A stretch of DNA of 64,000 nt from Eopsaltria australis (GCA_034509425.1 JAVTVJ010011652.1:6377501-6441500); one strand, 5' to 3'; counted from the first letter of the stretch, positions 51,001 through 63,594 are shown. The notes: a model not told the origin generated them from the sequence alone. A program made the numbers and translations.

Positions 51001-54000
51001 TTGCCTTTGCTCTGGGCCTCAAACCTGGGTCTATGGAAACACAGGACTCCATGCTCCAGGCACCCTAGGGGAGCAGATGGAGATGGAGCTGGAGGTGGGC
51101 TGGGGCCTGGGGGGCCCTCCTTCCCTGTGATGCTGAAGCCTGTGCTCTCTCCCCACCAGACGTGCCTGGTGTTTGAACTTTCTGAAGCATTTGGTGCTGG
51201 GATATCCCATCCCTGCTGGGCTGGGGGCTGTGTGTGTCTGTGTGCCTGCACACGGAGTGAGACGAGGAGCATTCCAGGAGAAAATCCCTGTGCGTGCCTG
51301 AGCTGCTGTGCCCCCGTGCCAGCGAGTCAGCGAGCTTTTTATATCCCACAGGAATATCCCATAGGGTTTGAGAGGCCACAGAGAGACTCCAGGGCATTTA
51401 TTCTGCTGCTGGGAGGGGCAGCTTTGGTTGCATGGGGTGCACTGCCCTGCTGCATTTCAGCAATGTGCCCCCTGTATTAGTTGTGAATTTAAATATAAAC
51501 GTCCCCTTGATTCTTGCTTTGCAAAGCCATTCCCTTCTTCATTTCCCTTTCATATTTGTGAATAACTGCCTTCCAACTCCTGAATTTTAATCTCTGCTCT
51601 ACAGTGCCCCTAGAACAGACTTTATCTGGGTTTAACTAGACCTTCCCTTACCGTGCTGCTTCCCTGTGGGCTGCAGAGCAGTTCAGTCTCCCAGGTACTG
51701 CATCCAGGTGATATCTTCAGTTGCTGATAGAGAAATGGAAGGAATATACTTTCTGCTTGCTTTGTATAGGGAAAATACAGCTACTGCTCTGCCCCATTCC
51801 TGCCAAAGGGCAATTTCTTCATTGCAGAGGGACACTGTAAGAGCAAATTTACCTGTGCTGACGTGGATAGACAGGACTACTCCTTGAAGGCAAGAACCCA
51901 AGAGAGCATCTTTCCTAGGCCAAGGTGGGACATAAAGTTGAGTCAGATGTTATTGACCTTGGGAATACATAATTCCCTAGAGCAGGCAGCTGTCCAGCAT
52001 GCTCCCAGTAGACTTGTGCTTGTCCTGCTGTCCAGGATGAGGAGCTGAGATGGAGACCTCAGCCCTGGTCCTTCTCAGGCAGTGCATAAACAGCTGGGCA
52101 GGGCCTGAATCCTCTTGGGTTCTGCCTGTGCTGTCTGTTTTGTTCCAAGTGCTGCTAATAATTAGTCAAATGAAATGATTACTAAGAAAAGGAATTTGGT
52201 TTATTGGATGAATGTTCCAGGAGGGTTTTATAGCTCTGGAACAGTATCTTGCCAATCAAATAAGTATCACAGAGTGAAGAGAAACACAGTAGCCAGCTTG
52301 GCAGTGAGTAGGCCAGCACTGCCTGTAGCACAAGGCTTGAAATAAACTTGGTATGAAAATGCATTATTTTATAGCCACGTTGCTCTTTTTCCTGGGAAAA
52401 AACTTTGTCTCCAAAACATTTTTCCTTCTGTCTTGTGTCTGGCACTGTCAAGTTTACCTGTCCCAGCTGTGTGTGCAGGTACTGGTATTCTCAAGCTTGT
52501 GAATTCCCTCTGCATTTCACCTCCTTTTTTCATGGGTCTGTAAGAACGAAACACAAGATTTTCTCGAAAAGATTTTCTTCCCTTGTTGGAAAAGCCTCTC
52601 CTACTCTCCTCACCTGCAGATGCCATCCCCTCAGCTTTGAGCCAGTGACGAGGTTGAGTTGGTTCTTGGATTGCAGCTTCCAAACAAGGCTCCATTTCAG
52701 TTGTGTAGCTTCAGTTTTCCTCTGGAAACACTGTGGTTCTTTTTAAGGCCGTGTTCTTATGTTTGGGAAACAACTCTTCAATATTTCACAGTTCAGACTG
52801 GGCCTCTCACAAGCTCCATCCTCACATCAATCCCACTGGCATCAGTGGCCCTTGGCATTTGAGGGCACAAGCTAAAGTCTTTATGCTGTTCGGCTTGGTC
52901 TGAGTCCTACCTGGTTTTCTTGTGAGGAGTTTGGTCAGGTTGCTGGAGCTGTGACAGATATACAAGCCCATTTCCATGGTTCCTTCTGGTGAAAACATGA
53001 TTTCTTGGCAGCTGAAAAAATTCACAAGGACATGAAGCTGGAAGAGAATTTCAGCTCATGTCAACTTAAAACCAGGAGAGGCTGCACAAATATTTTCCAC
53101 TGTTACCATGTTTGTTGCCTGCTAGGACAGAACAGTTGCTGGGTGCACAAGAGCTGCATCCCTCACACTGTGCAACTGATATCAGTGTTTGCTTCACCAG
53201 AGCAGTCCTGAAATTGCTTTTCTAAAGAGGTTACAAAGGTACATGCAAGAGCTTGGACGCGGAGGAAGCTTTGCTTGAGTTAGTTTTAGGAGCAGAGCTA
53301 CAGACTGTTACTATAGATAGATGTGTCCCGTCTGAGATACTTGTTTCTAGAGGGTTTTTCTATGTGAGATAAGAGAGATGCTTTACCTTCTTCAAGGGGG
53401 TTGTAGGTTCATTGCAATCTGTCATTGTCAGCTGCTGATTTTTATGTGGCAGTGACAGGAATGGTATTTCCATCCCCTTCCCAGCTACAGGCTGACTATA
53501 GCAGCTGTGTTCCTCCATGGGAGAAGGGAATGGGAGTCCAACCAACTCGCTGGAAAAATGTTAGGAGCCATGCATTAACTGACTGCATCCCTTCCACTCC
53601 CTGGGTAGGGAAAAGAGACCTTCGGAAAATGTGGCTGTTGGTTTTTCTGGGATGAGGGAAAACCCAAGGCTTGCATGCCAAATGTCCTTTCAAGGGGAAA
53701 AAAAAAGGATAAAGTGACATGGCTGGGATATTATTTGGATTGTTTTTTAATGTCACACCTTGATGGAGTCTGAGGTTGTTAACTGGGGGATTGACTCTCA
53801 ATATTGTGGCCAGATGCAGGGGTTGGCTGAGCTCCCTCACTTCAGAGCTCACTTTTAAATCATGCTTCGATAATTTACCCTGCCAAGGAGATTTGTAGTT
53901 CAGTGGTGTTTTGGAGTTAGTTTTTGAGCTAAGGAGGGCTCTCATGTCAGTGAGAAGGTAGCTGGGTCTCAAGTCAGCCTCTCTGGTATTTCCAAGTGTG

Positions 54001-57000
54001 CCGGTGGACCTATTTGAGTGGCCAGATCTGCAGATGGGAGTTAGTACCCCTTTCCCATAGATGGGATTTCTCTGAACTCCTGAAAAAAACTTCAGCCTGT
54101 TTTGCCTGTCCTGCTCCTTAAATCCATGGGACTGCAATGGGGCTAATCAGCTACAAGTATGACATTTTCTGTTTTCAGTGATGTCTCGCTGTGAGTGATT
54201 AGCTGACTTGGGGAGCTGGTGACATGCTTGCTGGCTGTGGCTCTTTGTGGTTTCAAGCTAAGAGGCAGTGCAGTTGACAGACCAAAGCCATGTGGCAGCC
54301 TCTCCACAGAGTCCTGGCTGCTGAGTGACTGCAGTCATGGCTTGGCTTTCCTGCCACCATGGAGGGGCTGCTTCAGATCCCTCCCCAGGCTGCACTGCTG
54401 TCAGTATGGCTTCCACAGCTAGTGTGGTTTAACAAGGGTTGGAAATGTGTGTAGGCTGCTGCAGCTGTGGCAAGAAATGAGCCAATATGGAGAGGATTCA
54501 GTCATCTCCAGCTGAAAGTTGGCAGGTTGTACCTGATGTGTGAAATGAAGGTATTGGAGCAATTCACGCGTGCTGGAGTTAAGGAGATGTTGGGCGGGAG
54601 GGCTCCTGCTCATCTCTGCAAGAGCATTGTTGGTCAGGGCTGTAGACCAACTGCATGGACTGTGTTTGGGAAAGCCCAGATTTACAGCAGAAAGATGATT
54701 CTCAGCAAGTCAGGATTTTCACAGAGCCCTCAAATCAACAGTTGCAGAAGTCCAGGCATCGTAATTTGCCACTTCTTGAGACAAAGTGACAGAGAGGAAG
54801 ACCTTGAAAGTCACAGGCTGCAAATCAGTGACAAGAGTTAAGTGCAGGCCTAAATCCCATTGAAATCTCTGGAATTAAGGCCCTTTCTTGAAGTTTACCA
54901 TGTCCTTCAGTGCCCTGGCAGGCTGAGTCTCCAAGGGATTGCTGTTGTGACCTCCACGGGCAGTTCAGTCTCTGCTCTACACTTTCTAGGAAGATTTCCT
55001 TTCCTGAGGAGATGACATTTATCCATGGGACCAAAGCAATCCCAAAGGGATTTTTTGTGACCGTGAAGAACAGGAAGAATCTCACCATCAAGTGAGGTGT
55101 GCCTCCTTGTTTGCAAGCCTTGAGGAACTTTTTGGCTGTCCTTGTGTTGCTGATGGGGAAGCCTCACAGGCAGCTGGGGGAGCAGAAATTGTGTCCTCTG
55201 GAGCACAGACAGCGTGGGACACAGCCATGCAGCCCAAGCTGCACTCCTGTCTGTCCCATCCAGGGCTGTCCTGGGCTTGCTGAGACACTCCTAGGGAATG
55301 CTGGTGGGGCTGTGGATTTGCTCTGTGGTCACCCATGTCTCAGGGCTGGTGGTTATCCTCCACTAAAACTACCAGTCTGTTCTCCAACTGGCCTCCTTTG
55401 CTTACCCTCAGGAACAATTTGGATGGTTAACAGGGAGGAGAGACTGTGGGAGCCTAGTGGTGTCTCTCTGGCACCCAAGCCTGTGGCTTTCTCGTCTGGT
55501 GGAGCTTCTGCCATCATTTGGTCCGACTCTGTTCCTTCCCTCAAGTGAGGGCAGCCACAGTGGCTGTGTCAGACAGGATTTGGGATGCCTTGTGGAACAC
55601 TTACTCCATGCTTGGTGCTTCCAGTGGAATTTGGTTGACCTGTGAGCAGATTTATGCCTCTGATTTTCCTTTTTTTCCTCTTTGTTTTTTTGACCTTGGA
55701 ATCTATCCTCCTGGACCCTCGAGTGATAAATCACCCTATCACTGCACCTAGGGGATGTCCAGGATTTCCATTCCTTCTTCCTGAGGCAGACCAGGGCCAA
55801 TCCTGGAGCTAGTGGCCCAGTGGAGTTGCTGAGGGCAGGCCCTCACATTTGTCAGCCTACATCTGCAGGTGTGTGGGCAAGGATTTATTTTTACCTGTGA
55901 ATGTGCAGGTGGTGAGCCAGCTCCCATCAGCAGCCTGCAGACAGAGCTGGGCCCATGGGGAACGAGGCTGAACCCAAGACCTTCCTTTGCACCTTGTGGC
56001 AGCCCATTTATTCTGTCCCAGAGGAGTGCATGGAAGCAGATGGAAAGGGAGGCATTCTGCTAGAGCATGGGATGCTTTCCCTTTCAGCAGAGCCCACCCG
56101 TAGCACCCATCTGTGAATCCAGTGATTTTACATCCATCTTTGTGTTGTTCCAAGCCAACAAGTGGTTTCTATTTAAAGAGCATTTATTTAATATTACTGA
56201 AGCCTTAAGAAAAGGCACAGTGGGCCAAGTCCTGCTAACTTTGCTTGCATTTCACAGGGCTGAGGAGGGTGAGATTTGATCCTCTTTGGATGTACCTCTA
56301 CTGGAGGGGCGGTTGTGGGGGGAGAGAGAAGAGACAGGGGAATTACAACATTGGAAATAAAAAATCCTACCTCTGCCCAGAGCTGTTTTGCAATGAGACA
56401 CTTCGGGGTGTGAGTTAAGATGCTGTAATTCACACCTCGTGCGTGTTGTGGCGTTCAGCCGACTGCTCCATGCCCTGCACACAGAGGGTGAGTGAGTGAT
56501 TTCAGCTCTGCTTGCCCCCTGGCCGGCCAGCCCTGAAGTGGAGATGGCTGCAGGGCTGGTCTCTCCCTCCACTTTGCATATCTGCCTCATGGTAAATTAT
56601 AGTGGTGCCTCTGGCTCCTTCCTGTTTAGCACTTCATAAATTAGAATTTAGAATCACTCTGGGGACCCAGGTTAAAAACTTTTAATCTTTTGAATGAGGA
56701 TTGGAGTCAAATCCTCATTTTTTTTTTTAAAGGGTCAGGCACGTGGAAGTGTTACATCACTATCAGTGATGCTGGGCCAGAGCTCATGTGCCCAGCAAAG
56801 GTTTGGGGCTCTCTGTGTGAGTGAGTTGACCCAGCCAAGCTGCTTTGATGACCACCATGGACTGATAATGCTGCATCACAGAGGAGACACAGGTCAATGT
56901 CAACTTGGGCATCTCCACCATGCAGGCCTTTCTTTACTGTATATCCAACTTAACTTCAGCCTTGTAGACATCAGAAGTCTGGCTGGATTTATCTCTTCCT

Positions 57001-57996
57001 GCAGGCAGAGGCACTCAGAGATGGATGTGCACCCTTGCCGCCTACCTGGAGAAGGATCTGAGATGAGTAGCTCTGGCCAGTTTGAGATCCCAGCGTAGGG
57101 CTGCATAAAACTGGGACTTTTTCTCCAAATTCTGCCGAGCAAATTCCTGCTGTCTCCAGATGCTGATATGTTGAGTGCAGCTGTATTAGTTCTTGAAAGC
57201 CTGCTGTTACAGACAGTGATCTTTCTGGGCTTTGGGTGGACACTTAAGGAGATTTAAAAGAGTTTCTGTCTGTGCAACATTCATAATTCCCTTTAAGTGG
57301 CTAAGAGTGGGAGAACATTCAGGCTTGTGGAAAGAAAAGAAGAGGTTTGTTTATTGTTCTAAAGCACTGTAAGCCCTGAATTTGACAGAAATGTAAACTT
57401 GTACAGTCATTTTGCTGATTCATGTTTTATTAGTGATTTTGATAGAACATATAATACGGGCATGGCCCTAGAAAGCTTATTTCTAATGGGACACATGCTG
57501 ACTTGCAGCCACATACCCTCCTTCCAAAAATGAGTAACTCCCAGGGTATGTGAGGCTTGTGCTTGAGCTGTAAAACAAGAAGGAATTAGTGTGGCCACTG
57601 CCACCCCCACCCCTGGCAACTGTGACAGAAACTGCATCACCAAACAGCAGTGCATGTCTCCAGAGAAGATGTGGAGTTTTTTTATGGGGGGAAGCTGTGC
57701 AAGTGACAAAGCCCAGCTTGGAGTGATTGAAAATCCTTGGGAGTGTTCTTCACCCCTACAGTGAAAGAGTCCAGGCTTACAGCAGGAGCTCAGGTGGTGG
57801 CTTGTGCCAGGCATGGGGCTGGATTTGGTGATCAGGTCCTTTGGCAGTATGGCTACAACTGCTGATAATCATCTCTCCTAATTTTACATTCCCTTAGGGG
57901 CCCATCTCCCTTGTACCCCATGTACAAACTGTGGAGTAGCAGCTTGGGTTGGTGGGCAGTGCAGGTCACTAGGACTGCTTTCTCCTCTGGCTGCAG

Positions 57997-58053
57997 TTCA
58001 GCCTGGAGACCTCCAGTACCTCCTCGTCTCCCAGTTCCTCAGCTGAGGGTGAG
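57997..58053 (+). other. Candidate cassette exon (57 nt, 19 codons, Ser-rich)
   Basis: The acceptor is CTTTCTCCTCTGGCTGCAG ending at 57996 and the donor is GAG followed by GTAAGA at 58054; both are strong. The exon length is a multiple of three. Read in phase 0, as dictated by SH3PXD2A exon 1, it encodes FSLETSSTSSSPSSSAEGE with no stop. Inclusion would insert a Ser-rich loop between the first and second segments of the PX domain. I do not know such an isoform. It could also belong to a noncoding intronic transcript or be a pseudoexon. Confidence 0.35.
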
Positions 58054-59100
58054 GTAAGACAGTGTGACTGTCCTGTCCAGCAGCCATCCCTGTGCCCAGC
58101 AGCTAAACAGCTTTTCCTACCATCGGATCCTGGGTTTAAAGGGAGTGACATTTTGAGCAGAAATACCCAAAGCAGGATACTGCTCCGGGCTGAAAAAAGC
58201 ATCACTCCCATCTCTGTGCATGCCGGCAGGGCAGAGCAATGCTGGCTCCTCCCGGTGTGCTGGATAAAGGCGGTCTGGAAGCTGCTGAGGATGGATGGCT
58301 GTGTCCCTCTGCCTGTGTGTGGCTCAGGTTGCCACCGCAGAGTTGGAGAGGGATGGGTTTGCGCTGCCTGTGACGGTGCGGGGCGGGAGAGGGTGTTCCT
58401 GCAAGCGGGAAGGCAGGAAGCCAAGCGTGGGAAAAGGAGCAAAAAGGAGGATGATTGTGAGAAGAGTAGGAGGGAAGGAAAGGGCAGAGACAATAGTTCA
58501 ACTTAGCAAAGAGGCAGTGATTGAGGGTGTGAGGATTTGGCACAGTATCTTCCTGAAAACCCTGAAGGTCCACAGGAAGAAGGTAATTTTGTGTTTAATT
58601 GAGTGCCGTGCCCTGCCGGGAGGGAATCCATTCTGCACAGGACTCTTGCATCAGTTTTCCTGGTTTGGCCAGAAGGCCGGGGGTGAGGGCTGGAATAAGG
58701 AGGGTGCTCCATGTTTGTCTCTTAGGCATTCTGCAGTGCAATTCAGACATTGTTTGCAAGATTAGGACACAAAATCATTTTCTTCTTTCACTCTTCTCCC
58801 CACAAGAAACATGGATTTCTCTAAAGCCTGCAGTCAAAAGTCACTACAGTGAAAGACATTTTTCCAGTGACTTCAGCATTGCGTCTTTCTGGGGTTGTGG
58901 AAATTTGTTCCCTTTTTTCCAGGAATTGGTTTTACATTGTCAGGATTGTTCTATAGAGAACAAGTACATTCATTCTTTTACAAATCAATCGATAGAGATA
59001 GAGATAAATATGATAATTAAAGATCTGTGTGCATTGCACCTTTGCGGAATGGTGTTTGTGTTTTGAGGATAGCTCCTTTTTTCAGTTGCTCTTGTATAAT

Positions 59101-59120
59101 TTTGCATTTAAAATGCAAAT
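59101..59120. promoter_or_regulatory. Head-to-head octamer palindrome
   Basis: TTTGCATTT (59101-59109), one central A, then AAATGCAAA (59111-59119) is a perfect inverted repeat. The right arm extends to the canonical POU octamer ATGCAAAT (59113-59120). It sits just before the CR1 fragment. Paired octamers can bind POU dimers; occupancy is not known. Confidence 0.35.
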
Positions 59121-59130
59121 ACAGTTTCCC

Positions 59131-59198
59131 TGCACATTGCAGGGGGGTTACAACTAGATGATCTTCCAGGTCCCTTCCAATCCAAACCATTCTATGAT
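59131..59198 (+). mobile_element. CR1 LINE 3'-end fragment
   Basis: The sequence has the avian CR1 tail: CAGGGGGGTTACAACTAGAT, then GATCTTCCAGGTCCCTTCCA and ATCCAAACCATTCTATGAT. These match the conserved ACTAGATGATCTT, GGTCCCTTCCAA and CCATTCTATGAT blocks of the CR1 3' UTR, with one terminal ATTCTATGAT unit. It is severely 5' truncated, as most CR1 copies are, and carries no ORF. Confidence 0.85.
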
Positions 59199-59221
59199 CT
59201 GCCAGCGTGTTATGCTGGCAG
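59199..59221. repeat. Short hairpin at CR1 3' junction
   Basis: CTGCCAGC (59199-59206) and GCTGGCAG (59214-59221) are perfect 8-bp inverted arms around a 7-base loop, beginning at the base after the CR1 octamer. It could be chance or part of the target sequence. Confidence 0.5.
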
Positions 59222-60141
59222 TTCTGGGATGCTTTGCTGGTTGATGTTGATTTCACCTTAAGTTTTATCCTTTAGTTATGCATGAGAAATGTAGTTGCAC
59301 AAAGGGGATAGAAACTAGAAGAGTTTGTTTCAGAGTGGGTTTTTTTCACACTTAAAGTACTGTCCCCCTCAGGTCTGGCTTTGTGAATCTGAGGGTCTCT
59401 TGGTTTACATGAACTTTTTGTTTCCCTCTACTCAAAATGGGAAGAAAAAAAACCCCTACTATTCTATGGCAAAATCCCAGGAGATTTCCATTATTTGGAC
59501 TAAGAATGTCCCAGAGCTTTGTCATTGTTCTGGAAGGGCCTGGAGGAGTTTTGCTCGTTTTCCCAGGCCCTTGCTTTGCTTTTCCAGCACTGCATCTGGG
59601 GGTCATACGTAAGGTTACAAATCAAAGCCGGAAGATTTGCATGCTAATATAAACTACATGCAAGTGTTGCTGCAGAGCAGGAATCCTGGATGTTGGAAGC
59701 CAGAAGGGAGGCTGGGTTGTAGCAACAACGCCTCTTTGCGACTGCAGGGCAGACTGGGCAGGGAGCACTCGCCTTTTGTGCAAGTGAGGGTCTGTAGCTG
59801 GAGCAGAACACTCTGGGACTGTGGGAAATGGGCTCACAGCTCGTGGTGTGCTGTGTCTGCATGGGCCACAAGCTGAGCGTGCTCCAGCACTGTGCATGAG
59901 CTCCACAGCTGGGGAAATGCATCAGTCTGAGCCTGCTGGTGCAATGCAGAAGGGCCCTTGTTCTCTGAGCAGAAGGGTGCTCCAAGAGATCTCCCACAGG
60001 CACAAATAACTCAGTGCAGAGGTGGGTGAGACTTGGTGTTAAGTGGAAAAGAGCGATTTCCCTGCTGTGTTTTGTCTCTCTCTGTGTCTTGTCAATCTTG
60101 ATGCACTTAACAGTAGCAAGCAGGTTTTTGTTTGATCTCAT

Positions 60142-61923
60142 TTGACCAAGCTATTCCTGTATCCCTGGCCCCAGGGCACTCGATGACAAAGATCCCTTTG
60201 CCTGAAATATGAGCAGAGCTCTGCTCGTCCTATTTTGAACATCCCTCAAGTCAATTCCTCTTGTGCCAGAATTAATTCAGCTGCTTCTCTCATAAGCCTC
60301 TTTGATTTGGCAGCATCCTTCTGCTACTTTAGCAATCTTGCTTTCATGTGAGGTTTGATCCAGCACCATGAAGGGAATTAAACTCTTCCTGTTGGCTTCT
60401 GTGGGTCTAATGATGCTGTAATGGCAGTAAAAACCAGATGCAGGTTGTACCCATTTGGACCAGGGTTGGATTTAATATACAAACATTGCCCTCATCTGAA
60501 TGATCATCATCACTGATGACAGCAGAGTGATCTCTTACAGCTGAAGATTGCAAGATGTGTTACAAACTAAAGAGCGATTTGAAGATGCTCATATCTGCCT
60601 CAATACATTCCTGTTAAAACTCATTTCAGTTGAAGCAGGATGAAGCCAGTTTTGAGTCAATTTTTAAGATTTGTTCCTTTGTAGAGAAGAGGGAAAGAGG
60701 AATTAAGTAATTTTATATTGGAAAGTAATTTTTTAAAAGTGCTGTTTCCCCTTGGTGTCGATCCTTTTCTTTGCAACTGACATGATGATGTAGGAGCTGA
60801 GAAGTGACTGCCTTAGAGGGAGCTCCACCTCACTTCCCCATCCAGCACTGGCACTGAGGATTTCCACATTAAGCTGTGCTCTTCAGGGGTGATATGTTTC
60901 ATTTCAGAACAACTCCAATTGCAAATCAATTTCTAAAAGCAGTTTAGTGAAATTGATGTAATTCCTGTATTCAAAATTGATCAGTAAAACTTGGAGGATT
61001 TAAAATTAAAGAGTCTATTTTGTCTGTTCATAGTTTCTTTATCCAATTATGTTTTCTTGAATGGCGATTCTCTTCTTCCTTGAGGACATGCTCATATTTT
61101 AGGGTCCTCATGAAACACCAACCATCTGGTGAGGAGAAGGACACAAGCATTGAGTTAAAATAGTTTATAAGTCAGTTGGCATCTAGATTTAAGAGGCAGT
61201 AAGCTGAAAAATCTTTACCTCCAAGTGCATCTGATTATTTTTGTTTGCTTGCCTTAGCTAGCCTCTTTCAGACCCAGGCAGAGTATTTGAGAAGGCTACA
61301 AGGGAGGCAGGTTTCACAGAGAGCCTGTATGTTCTTGTTTCCATTTTACATTTGTCACTCTATTATTTGAATGATCTGTAGGGTTAGATGTTCTGTTTTC
61401 TAATAATCTGTCAACTCTTAAATGGCAGAAACTGAGTCTTGTGGTTATTCTGCTTCACAAATAGTTCCATCACACATGGAAAGTAAATGCAGGTGGATTG
61501 AGACAGACTGGAAACAGAAAAATGAGTCCACATTGTGCTCTGCACAGATGCTCCCTCTCCCTCAAGCACACATGTAAATGTAATGGGTGGATGTTGTCCA
61601 CCTACTTTTTCTCCTCCCTTGGCAGGGAAGCTGCTGGTCTGCTTCCAGAAGCTGGGAAGTGGTAGTGCAGAAGTGACCAGTCTTTACTAGTCCTGTTTCT
61701 TATTCTCTTTCCATAAGCTGTGGCTGTTGGATATGCTGGAGCTCAGATAGCCTTGACAGGTCTTTGACATGACCCAGGATTATCAGTTAAAAACAAACAC
61801 AACCCTGCTAATGCAGCACAGATACTGTGTGTCTGCAAGAATCAGACACATCATATTCTGCTCACACACCCCCAAGAAAGAACTTAAATGAAGTAATCAA
61901 ACAAGCCTGGCAAGAGGCTGGAG
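60142..61923. other. AT-rich, stop-dense stretch in intron 1
   Basis: About 1.8 kb without any open frame of 60 codons on either strand, AT-rich and with almost no CpG. It includes short runs such as ATGATCATCATCACTGATGA and TAAGTAATTTTATATTGG. I saw no repeat family in it. Such blocks in long introns of developmental genes can be conserved enhancers, but there is no direct evidence here. Confidence 0.35.
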
Positions 61924-62811
61924 GTGGTTTGTAACCAAGCTGCAGGGCTTCCAGCTGTTCCAGTTCTGCACCTCTCTGGTCAAGTTACTGCCACAAATCA
62001 TGGGTGCAGATTCCACTTTTTACCTTTTTATGCCTCTCATGCTCATTTGCATGGCCATGCAAAGAAATACAGCAGGGAGGTTTTTGTCCTTACAGCTTAT
62101 TGCTGTGATTTTATGGGACAACTTAGCATCTTCTTAGCAGGAAGGTGCTGGGAATGCTTGAAGACAGTGTTTAGAAACTCAAGTAGGCAAATGCCAAAAA
62201 TCTGGGGGGTGAAGTTGAGGCTGAATCAGAATTTGAACTGTGGGCTTTAAAATCTCATCAGTGCATGAGAAAAATATGGGAGGCTACGTATTGTCTTATT
62301 CTGCCTGTGTAAACACAACGAGCTGCATTTGTCATTCAGACACAACCCTGTTCTGTGTCTGGTCTGTCCCCCTGGAGCTAGGAAACCAGCAAAATCATCC
62401 AGCCAGGTGCCTCCATACTCAAATGAGTTCCTCTTCCTGTGTTCCGGGGATGTCTGCTGGCTGGCTTGAGGCAGTTGTTTGCTATTCTCATTTGTTTTTA
62501 AGTACTGGGATTTGGCAAAGAGAAGCAGATCTCACCCTGGGTACTGCTCCAGCAGGAGGAAGATCTGTGCCCACATAGGTTGCAGTAGTGGTGGGCTTTT
62601 CTAAACTAGAATGGACCCAGTTTGAGTCTTGAGAGTATGGCTAGATTCAGAGCTAGAAAGGAGTTCATTTTTTGTGTACTCAGAACAGATTTGGTGTGAT
62701 ATGGCTGAAAAGAGAAGTAGCATTTATCATTTTACACTGTAGTTCAGAGATGAAATGAGATCCACAAAAGAAATCAGTGAAGAAAGTAAAACTCTCGGAT
62801 CTCCCCTCCCT

Positions 62812-62827
62812 GTTTTTTTTTTTTTTT
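62812..62827. repeat. T16 homopolymer in pyrimidine tract
   Basis: T16 is followed by CTCTCCCCCCACTTG, forming a pyrimidine-rich tract in intron 1. No adjacent retroposon was recognised. Confidence 0.8.
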
Positions 62828-63474
62828 CTCTCCCCCCACTTGTATCTTTATTTTGACTGTAAATTAGCTTGCAAAGTGCAATGGAAACTAGAATTGCTAT
62901 GTGCTGCTTTAGTTGCCTGTGTGGTGGCTGCTCACAGATGAGAACTGGCAAATGCTAGAGCTGTTCAGTTTGCTGTCTCCCAGCATACTGTAACTCTGCT
63001 TTGCTTCCAAGAGTTAGGTACGTGCAGCGTCTGTCCATGAGACCCCTTGGTCATTTTGACTTTTTCTCAGTTACATTTTCCCTGTTGGTAATGGAAACTC
63101 GAGCTGGGTAGAGGGGTGTCCGTGAAACCACATCTGGCATGAGAAAACCAGACACCCCACACCTGCATCACCCCCTCCTTGGGACTGCTCTGAGGCATCC
63201 TGCCCTGGCAGCAACCATCCTGTAAGGACCTTTTCTGTCTGGGGCTCCCTGGGTCTCATGTTTCTTCCAAGTCTCATCTCTGCTTCTCAGCTCAGTCTTC
63301 AAAATCCTGGAGTGAGAACAGCTCTGGAACGGGTTTGAAAATAGCTCTTCCTTAGCCCTGCCCCGGCTGAGCTGCGGTGCCTCAGAGACCATCGTGCTGA
63401 AAGGTGACCTCATCACATGGCACCGGTGATGGACTTACCACTGGATTGGGGCTGAGGGTCTGACTTCATCTCTG

Positions 63475-63487
63475 TGGGAATTTCCCA
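63475..63487. promoter_or_regulatory. NF-kappaB-type palindrome TGGGAATTTCCCA
   Basis: The palindrome TGGGAA-T-TTCCCA contains GGGAATTTCC, a full match to the kappaB consensus GGGRNWYYCC. It lies in intron 1 about 20 bases upstream of a candidate exon. A single motif does not show function. Confidence 0.3.
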
Positions 63488-63507
63488 GGTCTCACAATGC
63501 TTTTTAG

Positions 63508-63594
63508 GGCCTTCTGGATGCTGTTGAGCTGGGCAGGAAGCCCATGCTGCGCTCACTGAATGCAGAGTCAGATGTGATCCAAGTGAAGGCACAG
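63508..63594 (+). other. Candidate cassette exon (87 nt, 29 codons)
   Basis: The acceptor is ACAATGCTTTTTAG ending at 63507. The donor is ACAG followed by GTGATG, a weaker match than at 57997-58053. Phase 0 is open throughout, encoding GLLDAVELGRKPMLRSLNAE and then SDVIQVKAQ. The length and phase would preserve the SH3PXD2A frame after exon 1. I do not recognise the peptide, and it does not match the PX segment expected next. Chance is quite possible. Confidence 0.2.

Noticed and set aside
53400..56200. Cluster of 100-200 codon frames on both strands, considered as a decayed retroelement or endogenous retrovirus.
   Set aside because: No reverse transcriptase, protease, gag or LTR signatures could be recognised, and no flanking repeats were found by eye.
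57969..58765. Overlapping 117-174 codon frames on both strands around 58.0-58.8 kb as a possible gene or alternative promoter.
   Set aside because: The frames are mutually overlapping and composition-driven, and CpG density is only modest. Only the short spliced candidate at 57997-58053 has independent support.
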